Origin: Nitrincola tibetensis
Lineage (GTDB): Bacteria; Pseudomonadota; Gammaproteobacteria; Pseudomonadales; Balneatricaceae
Length of the DNA stretch: 64,000 nt
Assembly: GCF_003284585.1 (NCBI RefSeq)
Contig: NZ_QKRX01000002.1
Span: forward strand, 1 to 64,000
Reading direction: 5' to 3'
Below are positions 28,272 through 37,744 of the stretch, piece after piece. The notes under the pieces were generated by a model that saw only the letters and a list, made by a program, of their open reading frames with translations, made no database searches and was not told where the DNA came from. Position 1 is the stretch's first letter. Each line of letters begins with the position of its first letter. The position numbers and the translations under genes were made by a program.

Positions 28272-29270
28272 ATGCAAAAGAAACTGCTCACGGGTATCGC
28301 ACTGCTTGGATCCCTTGTCATTGCTCCACTGGCCTCTGCGGCGAGTCTGACAGTCTATTCTGGCCGGGGTGAAGCGCTGGTTCAGCCGATCATCGATCAG
28401 TTCGAAAAGCAAACAGGTAATAAAGTTAATGTGCGTTACGGTGATACAGCTCAATTAGCGGTGCTGATTCAAGAAGAAGGCGATCGCTCACCAGCTGATG
28501 TTTACTGGGGTCAAGATGCAGGTGCAATGGGTGCGCTCGCGAATGCAGGCTTGTTAGCAACACTGCCTGAGAGTGTCTACAAAGATTTACCAGCCATATT
28601 CACCAGTAAAACGGGGCAATGGGTTGCAGCCAGTGGTCGTTCACGCGTTATTGTTTACTCTACTGAGCGCGCATCTGCAGAGGATATTCCAGCATCTGTA
28701 TTCGACTTAACGGACGAAAAGTTTAAAGGTCGTTTTGGCCTAGCCCCAACAAACGGTGGTTTTCAGTCATTTGTAACGGGCATGCGAGTTAAGCACGGCG
28801 ATGAAGTGACGTTGGCTTGGTTAAAAGACATGAAAGCCAATGAACCGAAAATTTATCGTAATAATACCACTCAAGTACAAGCTGTTGGTGATGGCGAGAT
28901 AGACTTTGCGTTGGTAAATAATTACTATTTACCCCGTTTTGTTGCTGCCAACAGTGAGTATCCTGTAAAGCAGACCTATTTTGCTGAAGGCGACATCGGA
29001 AACTTGATGAACGTTGCAGGTGTTGCAGTACTGAAGAGCAGCAAAAACCAAGACGTAGCGAACGCATTCGTTGAATACATGTTAACGCCTGCAGCACAAC
29101 AGTACTTCACATCTTTTGTGAATGAGTACCCAGTTGTTGAGGGCATTATCCCGAATGCGGTATTGGGTGACCTTGATGAGATGCTTAAAGTGGCGCCTGA
29201 AATTGATCTGGATCAGTTAGCTGATCTAGAAGGTACATTAAAGCTTCTGCGTGATGCTGAATTGCTGTAA
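28272..29270 (+). CDS. fbpA: Ferric iron ABC transporter, periplasmic binding protein FbpA
   Basis: A 332-residue periplasmic Fe(III)-binding protein of the FbpA/FutA/IdiA family. It has a Sec signal peptide (MQKKLLTGIALLGSLVIA, cleavage near ASA-AS at about residue 23) and the mature start LTVYSGRGEALVQPIIDQF. The C-terminal half holds the paired-tyrosine iron site region NNYYLPRF. AAAGG precedes the ATG at a good distance. A Fur-type promoter lies upstream. A stem-loop follows before the permease gene, consistent with higher expression of the binding protein. It delivers iron to FbpB/FbpC in the inner membrane. Confidence 0.93.
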   Translation: MQKKLLTGIALLGSLVIAPLASAASLTVYSGRGEALVQPIIDQFEKQTGNKVNVRYGDTAQLAVLIQEEGDRSPADVYWGQDAGAMGALANAGLLATLPESVYKDLPAIFTSKTGQWVAASGRSRVIVYSTERASAEDIPASVFDLTDEKFKGRFGLAPTNGGFQSFVTGMRVKHGDEVTLAWLKDMKANEPKIYRNNTTQVQAVGDGEIDFALVNNYYLPRFVAANSEYPVKQTYFAEGDIGNLMNVAGVAVLKSSKNQDVANAFVEYMLTPAAQQYFTSFVNEYPVVEGIIPNAVLGDLDEMLKVAPEIDLDQLADLEGTLKLLRDAELL

Positions 29271-29323
29271 ATATACTTAAAAAGCAAAGCGTTGCTCATG
29301 ACGGCGTTTTGTTTGAACAGGAC

Positions 29324-29355
29324 AAAAGCCAGTGTTACTTGTAACATTGGCTTTT
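29324..29355 (+). terminator. Intercistronic stem-loop between fbpA and fbpB (attenuator-like)
   Basis: AAAAGCCAGTGTTAC (29324-29338) pairs with GTAACATTGGCTTTT (29341-29355), one G-U pair, 2-base loop, followed by a GCTGTTTTT tract. It would act as a partial terminator or as a 3' stabiliser of the fbpA message. Confidence 0.65.
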
Positions 29356-29421
29356 GCTGTTTTTAAATACCCGTGATTTCGTACATAAATGCCGTGTCAT
29401 ATCTAACAATAGTGAGACCTA

Positions 29422-31035
29422 ATGAGTAGTAGAGTCGTAAAGTCCGTTGATGTATCAGAGCTGTTAGTGTCAGTCAAACGACCGCCTCTCTATATTCTGA
29501 TTCCGGCTTTATTGGTCGCGCTATGCATGCTGATTCCACTTGTTTATCTCTTTTTGCGAGCTGGGCAGGCTCAGCCTGATCAACTGCTTGAGTTAGTGTT
29601 TCGGCCGCGAAACTTTCAACTGCTGCTTAACACACTTTCCTTAACTGGAGGTGTTTTGCTTATTTGCACCTTTCTTTCACTGCCTTTGGCTTGGTTGGTC
29701 ACGCGCACAGATATTGCAGCTAAGCGTTTGTTAACCATTCTAGCCGTTGTGCCTTTAGCTGTTCCGGGATATGTGATGGCCTATGCCCTTTTAGGGGTGG
29801 GTGGCAACATGGGCGTTTTAAACCAGCTTTTTGGCATTCGCGTTAATAATATCTCTGGTTACTGGGGTGCCGTCTGGGCCTTGTCGCTCTACACTTTCCC
29901 TTACATCTTTTTGAACGTAAGAGCTGCTTTATTAGGATTGGATTCAAGCCTCGAAGAGAGTGCGCAAAGTTTAGGCTATTCAAAATCGATGGTGTTTCTG
30001 AAAATAATATTACCGCACCTTCTGCCTGCTCTGTTGGCCGGTTATATGGTGGTGGGTTTGTATGTATTAGGTGATTTTGGTGCCGTTGCTTTAATGCGGT
30101 ATGAGGCGTTTAGTTACGCTATTTTCACACAGTACTCAGGGGCTTTTGACCGAATTTATGCCGCATGGCTTTCCATTATGCTATTGGCGCTTGCTGCTTC
30201 ATTTTTGGTGGTGGAAGCGTTGATCTTAAAGCGTAAGCGCCTGGCCAGTGTGGGCAGCGGTGTTACCCGTCCTGCTCGTCTGTTTGAGCTAGGTAAAGCT
30301 TCACCGATTGCCTGGCTTTACATTGTTGGAGTGTTAGGTACGTCCATTGGTTTACCAGTGGCTATGCTGTCTTATTGGTTGTTAATTGCTCCGCCAGATA
30401 TCAGTATTTTTTGGCAAGTGCCTTGGACGTTTCTACGTTCTGCCACGGCAGCGGCACCTGCAGCGATTTTAGCGGCAGCCTTGGCGTTGCCTATTTGCTA
30501 CTTATCTGTTCGCTATCCCTCTCGTTTAACGAGCATGATTGAGCGCTCTACTTATATTGGTTACGCGCTGCCGCCGTTAACCTTGGCATTGGCCATGGTT
30601 TTCTTCTCGCTGCAAACGGCTTATTTCTTTTATCAAACGCTCGGGCTTTTGATTGTGACTTGGACACTGGCAACGCTGGCATTAGCGATGGGGCCTATTC
30701 GCAGTGCCATTATGCAAACGCGTGCCAACACAGAAGAAGCGGCTTATGCGCTTGGATACAGCCCAGCAGCTACGTTTTACCATGTTATGTTTCCTCGCTT
30801 ACGGCGTGGAATCTTGGCGGCGCTTGCACTCGTGTTTCTATTCTGCATGAAAGAGTTGCCGATCACCTTTTTACTTGCACCTACTGGCTACAGTACGCTG
30901 GCGGTCACGGTCTTTTCGAGGACATCGGAAGGAATGATGGCAGAAGCAGCACCCTTTGCGGCAGCAATTGTGATCTTTTCCAGTTTATCCGTGGGTATGG
31001 TGCTTAACCGTGAAAAAATTAAGGGGAGCCGATGA
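29422..31035 (+). CDS. fbpB: Ferric iron ABC transporter, fused double permease FbpB
   Basis: A 537-residue inner-membrane protein made of two tandem permease halves, about twelve hydrophobic segments in all. Each half has its own EAA loop facing the ATPase: EESAQSLGYSKSMVFLKIILP in the first and EEAAYALGYSPAATFYHVMFP in the second. This duplicated build is characteristic of FbpB/SfuB iron permeases. It lies 151 bases after fbpA, separated by a stem-loop, and overlaps fbpC by 4 bases. It forms the membrane channel for Fe(III). Confidence 0.92.
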   Translation: MSSRVVKSVDVSELLVSVKRPPLYILIPALLVALCMLIPLVYLFLRAGQAQPDQLLELVFRPRNFQLLLNTLSLTGGVLLICTFLSLPLAWLVTRTDIAAKRLLTILAVVPLAVPGYVMAYALLGVGGNMGVLNQLFGIRVNNISGYWGAVWALSLYTFPYIFLNVRAALLGLDSSLEESAQSLGYSKSMVFLKIILPHLLPALLAGYMVVGLYVLGDFGAVALMRYEAFSYAIFTQYSGAFDRIYAAWLSIMLLALAASFLVVEALILKRKRLASVGSGVTRPARLFELGKASPIAWLYIVGVLGTSIGLPVAMLSYWLLIAPPDISIFWQVPWTFLRSATAAAPAAILAAALALPICYLSVRYPSRLTSMIERSTYIGYALPPLTLALAMVFFSLQTAYFFYQTLGLLIVTWTLATLALAMGPIRSAIMQTRANTEEAAYALGYSPAATFYHVMFPRLRRGILAALALVFLFCMKELPITFLLAPTGYSTLAVTVFSRTSEGMMAEAAPFAAAIVIFSSLSVGMVLNREKIKGSR

Positions 31036-32123
31036 ACAGTCGTCAAACAGTTGTTGATGGTATTCAGATTGAAGACCCTAATTTAGACAGTCGTCCAGAG
31101 CAGATTCAGGTTGACCACCTTTGTAAGCGATACCGCGCGAATGATGCCTATGCGGTTGAAGATTTGTCTTTCACGCTTCACAAAGGGGAAATCTTGGCCC
31201 TACTAGGCCCAAGTGGTTGCGGTAAAACGACGACGCTTAGAATGATTGCCGGTTTTGAGCCAGTGGATTCAGGACGCATTTTTTTGCATGGGCGTGATGT
31301 TACTCACTTGTCGCCCCAGCAGCGAAAAATAGGGATCGTGTTTCAAGACTACGCGCTTTTTCCGCATATGACGATTGAGCAAAATGTGATGTTTGCTATG
31401 CGTGAAGTTCCTAAGTCTCAGCGCCCTGAAAAAGCCGAATATTGGCTGGATTTAATGGGTTTAGCTGAGCTGAGGGTGCGCTATCCACATGAACTTTCCG
31501 GTGGACAGCAGCAGCGCGTTGCTTTGGCAAGGACTTTGGCTGCCGAGCCGGATTTGGTTTTGCTGGATGAACCTTTTTCAAACCTGGATGCGTCATTAAG
31601 AGAGTCAACCCGCAATGAAATGCGGGCGCTCTTCAAGCGTGCAGAGACAACGGTTATCTTGGTAACGCATGATCAAGCGGAAGCCTTAACCTTTGCTGAC
31701 ACAGTCGGTGTCATGCAGAAAGGGCGCTTAGCTCAAATTGGAACGCCTCAGCATGTGTATCAAAATCCGGCCAATGCCTTTGTTGCACGTTTTCTTGGGC
31801 ATACGAATTTACTGGTTGGCAATGCAGATGGCGGGCGGGTCAAGACGCCTTTGGGTGAGGTGTTGATTGCCGATGGAGTTGCAACGGGTGAAGTTAAATT
31901 ATCCTTGCGCCCCGAAGACCTTCATTTAAGCCCAGCACCAAGTTGTGATGCCGCCGCACGTATCGTTGCGCGAGAATTTAGAGGTCATGATTATTTCTAC
32001 ACGTTAGAGCAAGATGGTTATCAATATTGTGTGATCACGCCGAGCCATCATTGCTATGATGTGGGAAGCTGGGTCAATATCAACGTATTGCGCAGTGGGT
32101 CAGTGTTGCCAGAAGCGGGTTGA
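31032..32123 (+). CDS. fbpC: Ferric iron ABC transporter, ATP-binding protein FbpC
   Basis: A 363-residue ATPase with Walker A GPSGCGKTTT, Q-loop VFQDYALFPHMT, signature LSGGQQQRVALARTL, Walker B LVLLDEPFSNLD and switch His VTHDQAEAL. A C-terminal TOBE-like domain (about 260-360, with LSLRPEDLHLS) may bind a regulatory ligand. That tail and the FPHM variant are typical of FbpC/PotA-type ATPases. The start overlaps the fbpB stop (ATGA). The gene is convergent with pilD across about 60 bases. Confidence 0.92.
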   Translation: MNSRQTVVDGIQIEDPNLDSRPEQIQVDHLCKRYRANDAYAVEDLSFTLHKGEILALLGPSGCGKTTTLRMIAGFEPVDSGRIFLHGRDVTHLSPQQRKIGIVFQDYALFPHMTIEQNVMFAMREVPKSQRPEKAEYWLDLMGLAELRVRYPHELSGGQQQRVALARTLAAEPDLVLLDEPFSNLDASLRESTRNEMRALFKRAETTVILVTHDQAEALTFADTVGVMQKGRLAQIGTPQHVYQNPANAFVARFLGHTNLLVGNADGGRVKTPLGEVLIADGVATGEVKLSLRPEDLHLSPAPSCDAAARIVAREFRGHDYFYTLEQDGYQYCVITPSHHCYDVGSWVNINVLRSGSVLPEAG

Positions 32124-32184
32124 TGTCCCGTTTCTGGTTTAGGAAGATAGGTTTGGTGCCTTATTATTAGCTGCCACGGTACTA

Positions 32185-33039
32185 TTATAAGTACCAAGAC
32201 AGAATGGGACCGCCCCATAAAATGGCACACCAACCTGCTATGGCTAGATAAGGACCAAATGGCATGGGATTGTTGGCTTGTTGCTTGCCAATTGCCATCA
32301 TAACCATCGCAAACAGAACGCCTGCCACCGACGAAAACAAAATGGTCATAGGCAGGGTGAGTACACCGCCCCAAGCGCCAATCGCTGCAAGTAGCTTAAA
32401 GTCGCCAAACCCCATGCCTTCTTTGCCTGTAGCCAGCTTAAAAAGCCAATAAACAGACCATAAAGACAAATAACCCAGCATTGCACCCCAAACAGCATCC
32501 TCAAGTGTTGTAATCAGCTCAAAGCTATTCAGTAAAAGGCCAAGCCAGAGCAGTGGCAGAGTAATAGCATCGGGTAGTAGCTGATGATCAATATCAATAA
32601 AGGTTAAGGCAATAAGCGCCCAAGTAAAGACGAGCAATGCCAGTCCTAGGGTGGTAAAGCCAAACTGCCAGCCGATAAAGCCTCCGACACAGGCTGAAAA
32701 AAACTCAATCAAGGGGTAGCGAGTTGAAATGGACGTTCCGCATTGGCTGCATTTTCCTTTAAGAAATAGCCAGCTCACAACGGGAATGTTTTCAAACCAA
32801 CGAATCAGATGTCCACATTCTTGGCAGCGAGAGCGGGGGTGAGCGAGATTGAATGTGCTTGTGTCGGGTGTAACATCTGGCTGATTGGCTGATTGCACCG
32901 CCTCTTGCCACTCACGCTCCATCATGACGGGGAGGCGATAAATAATGACATTTAAAAAACTGCCAACCAATAAGGATAAAGCAAAGGCAACTATAGCTGC
33001 CGATGCTGTATATGCTGGGAAAAGTTCGAACAATATCAT
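32185..33039 (-). CDS. pilD: Prepilin peptidase / N-methyltransferase PilD
   Basis: PilD cleaves the leader of type IV pilins and type II secretion pseudopilins and methylates the new N-terminus, in the inner membrane. The protein is 284 residues with seven or so membrane segments. The cytosolic zinc-binding cysteine set (CQECGHLIRW, then CSQCG) is present. So are the two catalytic aspartates, in FIDIDHQLLPDAITL and the GFGDFKLLAAIGAWGG block. The ATG at 33039 starts just after the pilC stop (33047). A longer frame reaching 33123 only overlaps pilC. Last gene of pilBCD. Confidence 0.93.
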   Translation of the reverse strand: MILFELFPAYTASAAIVAFALSLLVGSFLNVIIYRLPVMMEREWQEAVQSANQPDVTPDTSTFNLAHPRSRCQECGHLIRWFENIPVVSWLFLKGKCSQCGTSISTRYPLIEFFSACVGGFIGWQFGFTTLGLALLVFTWALIALTFIDIDHQLLPDAITLPLLWLGLLLNSFELITTLEDAVWGAMLGYLSLWSVYWLFKLATGKEGMGFGDFKLLAAIGAWGGVLTLPMTILFSSVAGVLFAMVMMAIGKQQANNPMPFGPYLAIAGWCAILWGGPILSWYL

Positions 33040-33046
33040 GTTTTGG

Positions 33047-34276
33047 TTAGACCACGTTACCCAGCTGGAAGATTGGTAGATACATCGCAATAACCAAGCC
33101 ACCCACAAGGGTACCCAAAACAACCATGATCAGTGGTTCAAGAAGGCTGGATAGGTTGTCTACCGCGTTATCGACTTCCTCTTCATAAAAAGAAGCGATT
33201 TTATCCAGCATGGTATCTAAAGAGCCCGCTTCTTCACCAATTGCAATCATTTGTGTCACCATGGGAGGGAAAATACCCGTGATGACCGTTGCATTTTGCA
33301 AAGATTGCCCCGTTGAAACACCGTTACGAATCTGAATTATTGCAGTTCTGAAAACGACGTTGCCAGCTGCGCCTGCTGCTGAATCCAAAGCGGCAACCAA
33401 GGGTACGCCTGCAGCAAACGTGGTCGATAAGGTTCGAGTGAATCGAGCAATCGCTGCTTTAAAAAGAATTGGGCCGAGGATAGGAATCTTTAAAACAAAG
33501 CGGTCTACCGCATCAGAAAATTTCTGCGATTTTTCGAGTAATTTGGTAAATCCAAAGCCGGCTGCAACAAACCCTATTAGGGCTAAAAACCAGTATTTTT
33601 GTGCCAATTCGGATAAAGCAATAACAAACAGAGTGAATGCAGGTAAGTCAGCACCAAAACCTCTAAAGATATCCTGGAACTGAGGCACAACTTTGACGAG
33701 CAAAATGGCCGAAACGATAATGCCGACCGCAACAACGGCAGCAGGGTAGGTCATCGCTTTTTTGATTTTTGCTTTCAGTGATTCAATTTTTTCTTTGTAG
33801 GATGCAATACGATCCAGCATTGTTTCCAGTGCACCGGATTGTTCACCCGCTCTGACCAACGAACAGGTTAGGTCATCAAAATATTTAGGGTGGTTGGCGA
33901 GTGCTGAAGAAAAGTCTGCGCCTCCATTCACATCATTGCGAATGGCATAGATCATTTCTTTTAGCTTCACTTTTTCCGAACCGTTCGCAACTATCTCTAA
34001 ACCTTGCAGTAACGGAACGCCGGACTTCATCATGGTCGCCATTTGGCGAGTGAAAAAAGCGATATCAAGTGGCTTAATGGGTTTGTTCTTGTTGCCAAAA
34101 AAAGATATGGAGGCTTGCTTGCCCACTTTTTGTGGATTTATTCCCTGTTTTCGTAAAAGTGCTTTAGCGGCTGCAACGTTTTCAGCATCGATCTTCCCTT
34201 TGCTTTTATTGCCGCTACGGTCTTTGCCTTCCCAGTTGAAGGTAAACTTTTTCTTTTCCTTTGCTGCTTGTGCCAT
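33047..34276 (-). CDS. pilC: Type IV pilus inner-membrane platform protein PilC
   Basis: A 409-residue polytopic protein of the PilC/GspF family that couples the PilB motor to pilin extrusion. It has two homologous cytoplasmic domains, each followed by hydrophobic segments: FTRQMATMMKSGVPLLQGLE in the first and FTRTLSTTFAAGVPLVAALD in the second, the GspF-domain signatures. The basic N-terminal region before them (FTFNWEGKDRSG) is also typical. Spacing to pilB is 17 bases and to pilD 7 bases, so the three form one operon. Confidence 0.94.
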   Translation of the reverse strand: MAQAAKEKKKFTFNWEGKDRSGNKSKGKIDAENVAAAKALLRKQGINPQKVGKQASISFFGNKNKPIKPLDIAFFTRQMATMMKSGVPLLQGLEIVANGSEKVKLKEMIYAIRNDVNGGADFSSALANHPKYFDDLTCSLVRAGEQSGALETMLDRIASYKEKIESLKAKIKKAMTYPAAVVAVGIIVSAILLVKVVPQFQDIFRGFGADLPAFTLFVIALSELAQKYWFLALIGFVAAGFGFTKLLEKSQKFSDAVDRFVLKIPILGPILFKAAIARFTRTLSTTFAAGVPLVAALDSAAGAAGNVVFRTAIIQIRNGVSTGQSLQNATVITGIFPPMVTQMIAIGEEAGSLDTMLDKIASFYEEEVDNAVDNLSSLLEPLIMVVLGTLVGGLVIAMYLPIFQLGNVV

Positions 34277-34293
34277 CTGTTTTCAATCCCTTA

Positions 34294-36012
34294 TCAGGTC
34301 TTAATTACGCGGTTCATCTCTTCAAGGCTGGTTAGGCCTCTGGCTACTTTGATCAACCCTGATTCTCTCAAGGTGTGGAATCCTTGTTTGCGAGCCACCT
34401 TCAGTATATCAAGAGAGTTCCCATTCTCCATAATGCACTGTGCGATTTCAGTCGACATCGCCAACATTTCGTAAACGCCCACTCGACCTTTATATCCACG
34501 ATTGCATTTTGAGCAGCCTTCTGGGTCTGCCTCAAAAAGATTGAGGTCGGGGATCTGTTCTTCAGTGAAACCTTCTTCACGAAGTGTGGCATGAGGTAAC
34601 GTTAACGGTTTTTTGCAGGATTCGCAAAGCCTTCGTGCAAGTCGTTGAGCAATAATTAAACTGACAGACGTTGCAACGTTAAATGCCGGAACCCCCATGT
34701 TTCTTAAGCGTGTTAAAGTTTCAGGGGCGCTGTTCGTATGCAGTGTTGACAGTACCATGTGGCCTGTTTGGGCCGCTTTAATGGCGATTTCGGCTGTTTC
34801 AAGGTCTCGAATCTCACCCACCATGACCACATCAGGGTCTTGACGCAGGAAAGAGCGCAAGGCTTCAGCGAAGGTTAGGCCAACCTTGGTGTTAACGTGC
34901 ACCTGGTTGATGCCGTCAAGGTTAATCTCAACCGGGTCTTCAGCCGTTGAAATATTTCGCTCAGACGTGTTCAGGATATTTAAGCCGGTATACAGCGTGA
35001 CGGTTTTACCCGATCCAGTAGGCCCTGTAACAAGAATCATGCCTTGCGGTTGTTGCAAGGTTTTTAAGTAGATGTCTTGCTGGATGGGCTCAAAGCCTAA
35101 GCCTTCAACCCCGATTTTTGCACTGGAAGGATCAAGAATACGCAGTACAATTTTCTCTCCCCAAAGCGTTGGCAGGGAGTTGACACGAAAATCGATAGAA
35201 CGTGTCTTCGAAATTTTCATTTTGATGCGCCCGTCCTGAGGTACGCGCTTTTCAGAAATGTCCATTTGCGACATAACTTTAAGACGAGCGGCCAAGCGGG
35301 TCGACAGGTTCAAGGGTGGGCGATGTACTTCTTGCAAAATACCATCTATACGGCAACGAACCCGGTACATTTTTTCATAGGGTTCAAAGTGTATATCGGA
35401 CGCGCCTGTTTTGATTGCATCCATCAGCACTTTGTTAATGAAGCGTACAATGGGCGCTTCACTTGCCGCATCCTCTGCCGAGGGTTCCTCTTCCTTTTTA
35501 CCTGATGTTTCTTGTAGATCGATATTATCAAGATCAGCATCATCAAGGTCGCCTAGCGAGTCCGATTGCTGTTGATCAAGGAAAGCATCAAGTGCATTGT
35601 TGAGCTTGTCCTCTTCGACGATCACCACCTCAGTGGTAATGCCGGTTTGAAACTTGATCTCGTCAACGCCTTGTATATTGGTTGGATCAGCGACAGCAAG
35701 AAACAAGCGATTATCACGCCGCATCAAAGGCAGAACACGATGTCGGCTCAATAATTTATCGGAAACAACGTCCTTAGGTAAGTTGGCTGTTGGAATAGCG
35801 TCTAGATCGAAAAGTGGCAAGCCAAACTCTTCGGCAGCAGCTGTAGCAGCGCATTGAGCACTGACTAAACGGTTTTTGATGATATAGCTGACAAATGGAA
35901 GGTTCTCTTGTCTGGATTTATTCAACGCATCGGTGGCAACCTCTGCCGTAAATATTCCATCCATTACCAATCGTTTTGCCAGTCCGCTGAGCGGCTGAAC
36001 CACTTGTACCAC
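34294..36012 (-). CDS. pilB: Type IV pilus extension ATPase PilB
   Basis: A 572-residue hexameric ATPase that powers pilus assembly from the cytoplasm. It has an N-terminal GspE_N domain (about 1-150), Walker A GPTGSGKTVTLYTG, the Asp box, the Walker B block DPDVVMVGEIRD, and the His box GHMVLSTLHTNSA. A zinc-binding tetracysteine lies near the C-terminus (CESCKKPL and CSKCNRGYKG). I prefer the GTG at 36012, which has GGGAG 5 bases upstream, over the in-frame GTG at 36024, which has none. It is divergent from pilS; no pilin gene lies between them. Confidence 0.93.
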   Translation of the reverse strand: MVQVVQPLSGLAKRLVMDGIFTAEVATDALNKSRQENLPFVSYIIKNRLVSAQCAATAAAEEFGLPLFDLDAIPTANLPKDVVSDKLLSRHRVLPLMRRDNRLFLAVADPTNIQGVDEIKFQTGITTEVVIVEEDKLNNALDAFLDQQQSDSLGDLDDADLDNIDLQETSGKKEEEPSAEDAASEAPIVRFINKVLMDAIKTGASDIHFEPYEKMYRVRCRIDGILQEVHRPPLNLSTRLAARLKVMSQMDISEKRVPQDGRIKMKISKTRSIDFRVNSLPTLWGEKIVLRILDPSSAKIGVEGLGFEPIQQDIYLKTLQQPQGMILVTGPTGSGKTVTLYTGLNILNTSERNISTAEDPVEINLDGINQVHVNTKVGLTFAEALRSFLRQDPDVVMVGEIRDLETAEIAIKAAQTGHMVLSTLHTNSAPETLTRLRNMGVPAFNVATSVSLIIAQRLARRLCESCKKPLTLPHATLREEGFTEEQIPDLNLFEADPEGCSKCNRGYKGRVGVYEMLAMSTEIAQCIMENGNSLDILKVARKQGFHTLRESGLIKVARGLTSLEEMNRVIKT

Positions 36013-36149
36013 TCTGTCTCCCACGCTAATCTACTATATATTTGAATTCAGGCAATAAAAGCACAGTTTATCAAACATATCAATTGATACATTCTGTTCA
36101 GCTTCAGCTTTCTTCATTTTTTTCTAAAGGATAGGGCAAAGATTAGACA

Positions 36150-37742
36150 ATGGATGAGATGAATCGCGCTTGGCGACTTCTACTGCTACTGACTCTGTAC
36201 CGTATTTTTTTGGCAGCGGGGTTTGTTGTATTGATGGTGTCAGGCATGCAGCCAATGCCCCTCGCATCATCGAATCCCGATGTGTTTTATTACAGCAGTT
36301 TAGCCTACCTCTGTATTTCGATTGCATCTTTATATCCTTTACTGCATCGGCGGCCCCATTATTTGTGGCAGGCCTATGCGTTAACCTTGATCGATATCTT
36401 AACCATCATTGCATGGATGCACTCCAGTGGCGGAGTCAGTAGTGGTGTGGGAATGTTGCTGGTGATCAGCATAGCCAATACCAGTATGATTTCGGCAGGA
36501 AGAATCTCCGGTTTCTTTGCGGCCTTAGCCTCCATCGCTGTGTTGGCTGAGCAAATGTATAATGTTGCTTTCGGTATGGGAGACCGTGTTAATTTTTCTA
36601 TGGCAGGGTTGCTAGGGCTAACCTTATTCGTAACGGCTATTCTAGCGAGTGTTTTGGCGAATCGGGCCAGAGAGAATGAGCAGTTAGCCCACCAGCGCGG
36701 CATCGATTTAAAAAACATGTCTAAACTCGCCGAGATGGTCATTCAAAAAATGACCACAGGCGTTGTCTTGATCGACAGCCAGCGCCAAGTTGTGCTCACG
36801 AATTGGGCTGCTCGCCAATTATTGGGCGCACATCATCAGCAAACGCCGATTCATCTTCAGTATTTTAGCCCAGAATTAAATGTGCATTTCTTGCGTTTTC
36901 AGCGTACTCAGCCAAAAAACAATAAATTACTGATCAACAATGGGGTGGAATCTCTATTGATGCAGGTTGTCCGGCTGGATGCCTTTCAGGAAGAGGATGG
37001 ACAAAATCATTTGCTGATCTTAGAAGATGCAAATGCATTAGCACAACAGTCACAGCAGATAAAGCTCGCAGCTCTTGGGCGTTTAACCGCAGGGATTGCG
37101 CATGAAGTCCGCAACCCGCTCAGTGCCATTAGTCATGCAAATGCCTTACTCAAAGAGTCCCCCGATTTATCGGCACAAGATTTAAGGCTGACCGAAATCG
37201 TAGAGCAGCAAACGCGCCGCATCAACCGAATAGTCGAAGATGTTTTGCAATTGGGTAAGCGAGACTCCGTTCAGGCAGAGCATCTGCGTTTACGGGAGTG
37301 GCTTCCACATTTTCTGTCGGAGTTCTACCAGGTAGTACCTGAAGCCGAGCCAAGTTTTACATTGGAGCCACCAAAGCAAGAAATAGAAGGATGGTTTGAT
37401 CCTGCGCATTTGAGGCAAATTCTACATAACCTGTGCCAAAATGCGTTTCGTCACGCCCTACAAGCGCAAGATCCGGCCAGTGTCTTGATTCGTTTTGGTC
37501 ATTTAACTCAACATCGTGGTTATATTGATGTATATAATAATGGACCGTCGATCGACCCGGATCATATAGATCGACTGTTTGAGCCTTTTTTTACCATGTC
37601 TCCGAAAGGAACGGGGTTAGGTTTGTATATTTCTCGTGAACTTGCTCAAGCCAATCAGGGCGAGTTGCAATATCGTTCAGATCAAGATAATGGAACCTGC
37701 TTCCGAGTCGTGTTCAACACGGCTTTGGTCAAAATGGAGTGA
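36150..37742 (+). CDS. pilS: Sensor histidine kinase PilS
   Basis: A 530-residue membrane histidine kinase. About six hydrophobic segments (about 10-190) are followed by a PAS-like region (about 200-300). The dimerisation domain has phospho-acceptor His318 (GIAHEVRNPLSAISH). The C-terminal HATPase domain has N box NLCQNAFRHA and G box GTGLGLYISRELA. This polytopic N-terminus plus NtrB-like kinase is the PilS layout; PilS senses pilin in the membrane and controls pilA through PilR. An ATG at 36159 is an alternative start. The stop is 2 bases before pilR. Confidence 0.9.
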   Translation: MDEMNRAWRLLLLLTLYRIFLAAGFVVLMVSGMQPMPLASSNPDVFYYSSLAYLCISIASLYPLLHRRPHYLWQAYALTLIDILTIIAWMHSSGGVSSGVGMLLVISIANTSMISAGRISGFFAALASIAVLAEQMYNVAFGMGDRVNFSMAGLLGLTLFVTAILASVLANRARENEQLAHQRGIDLKNMSKLAEMVIQKMTTGVVLIDSQRQVVLTNWAARQLLGAHHQQTPIHLQYFSPELNVHFLRFQRTQPKNNKLLINNGVESLLMQVVRLDAFQEEDGQNHLLILEDANALAQQSQQIKLAALGRLTAGIAHEVRNPLSAISHANALLKESPDLSAQDLRLTEIVEQQTRRINRIVEDVLQLGKRDSVQAEHLRLREWLPHFLSEFYQVVPEAEPSFTLEPPKQEIEGWFDPAHLRQILHNLCQNAFRHALQAQDPASVLIRFGHLTQHRGYIDVYNNGPSIDPDHIDRLFEPFFTMSPKGTGLGLYISRELAQANQGELQYRSDQDNGTCFRVVFNTALVKME

Positions 37743-37744
37743 AG

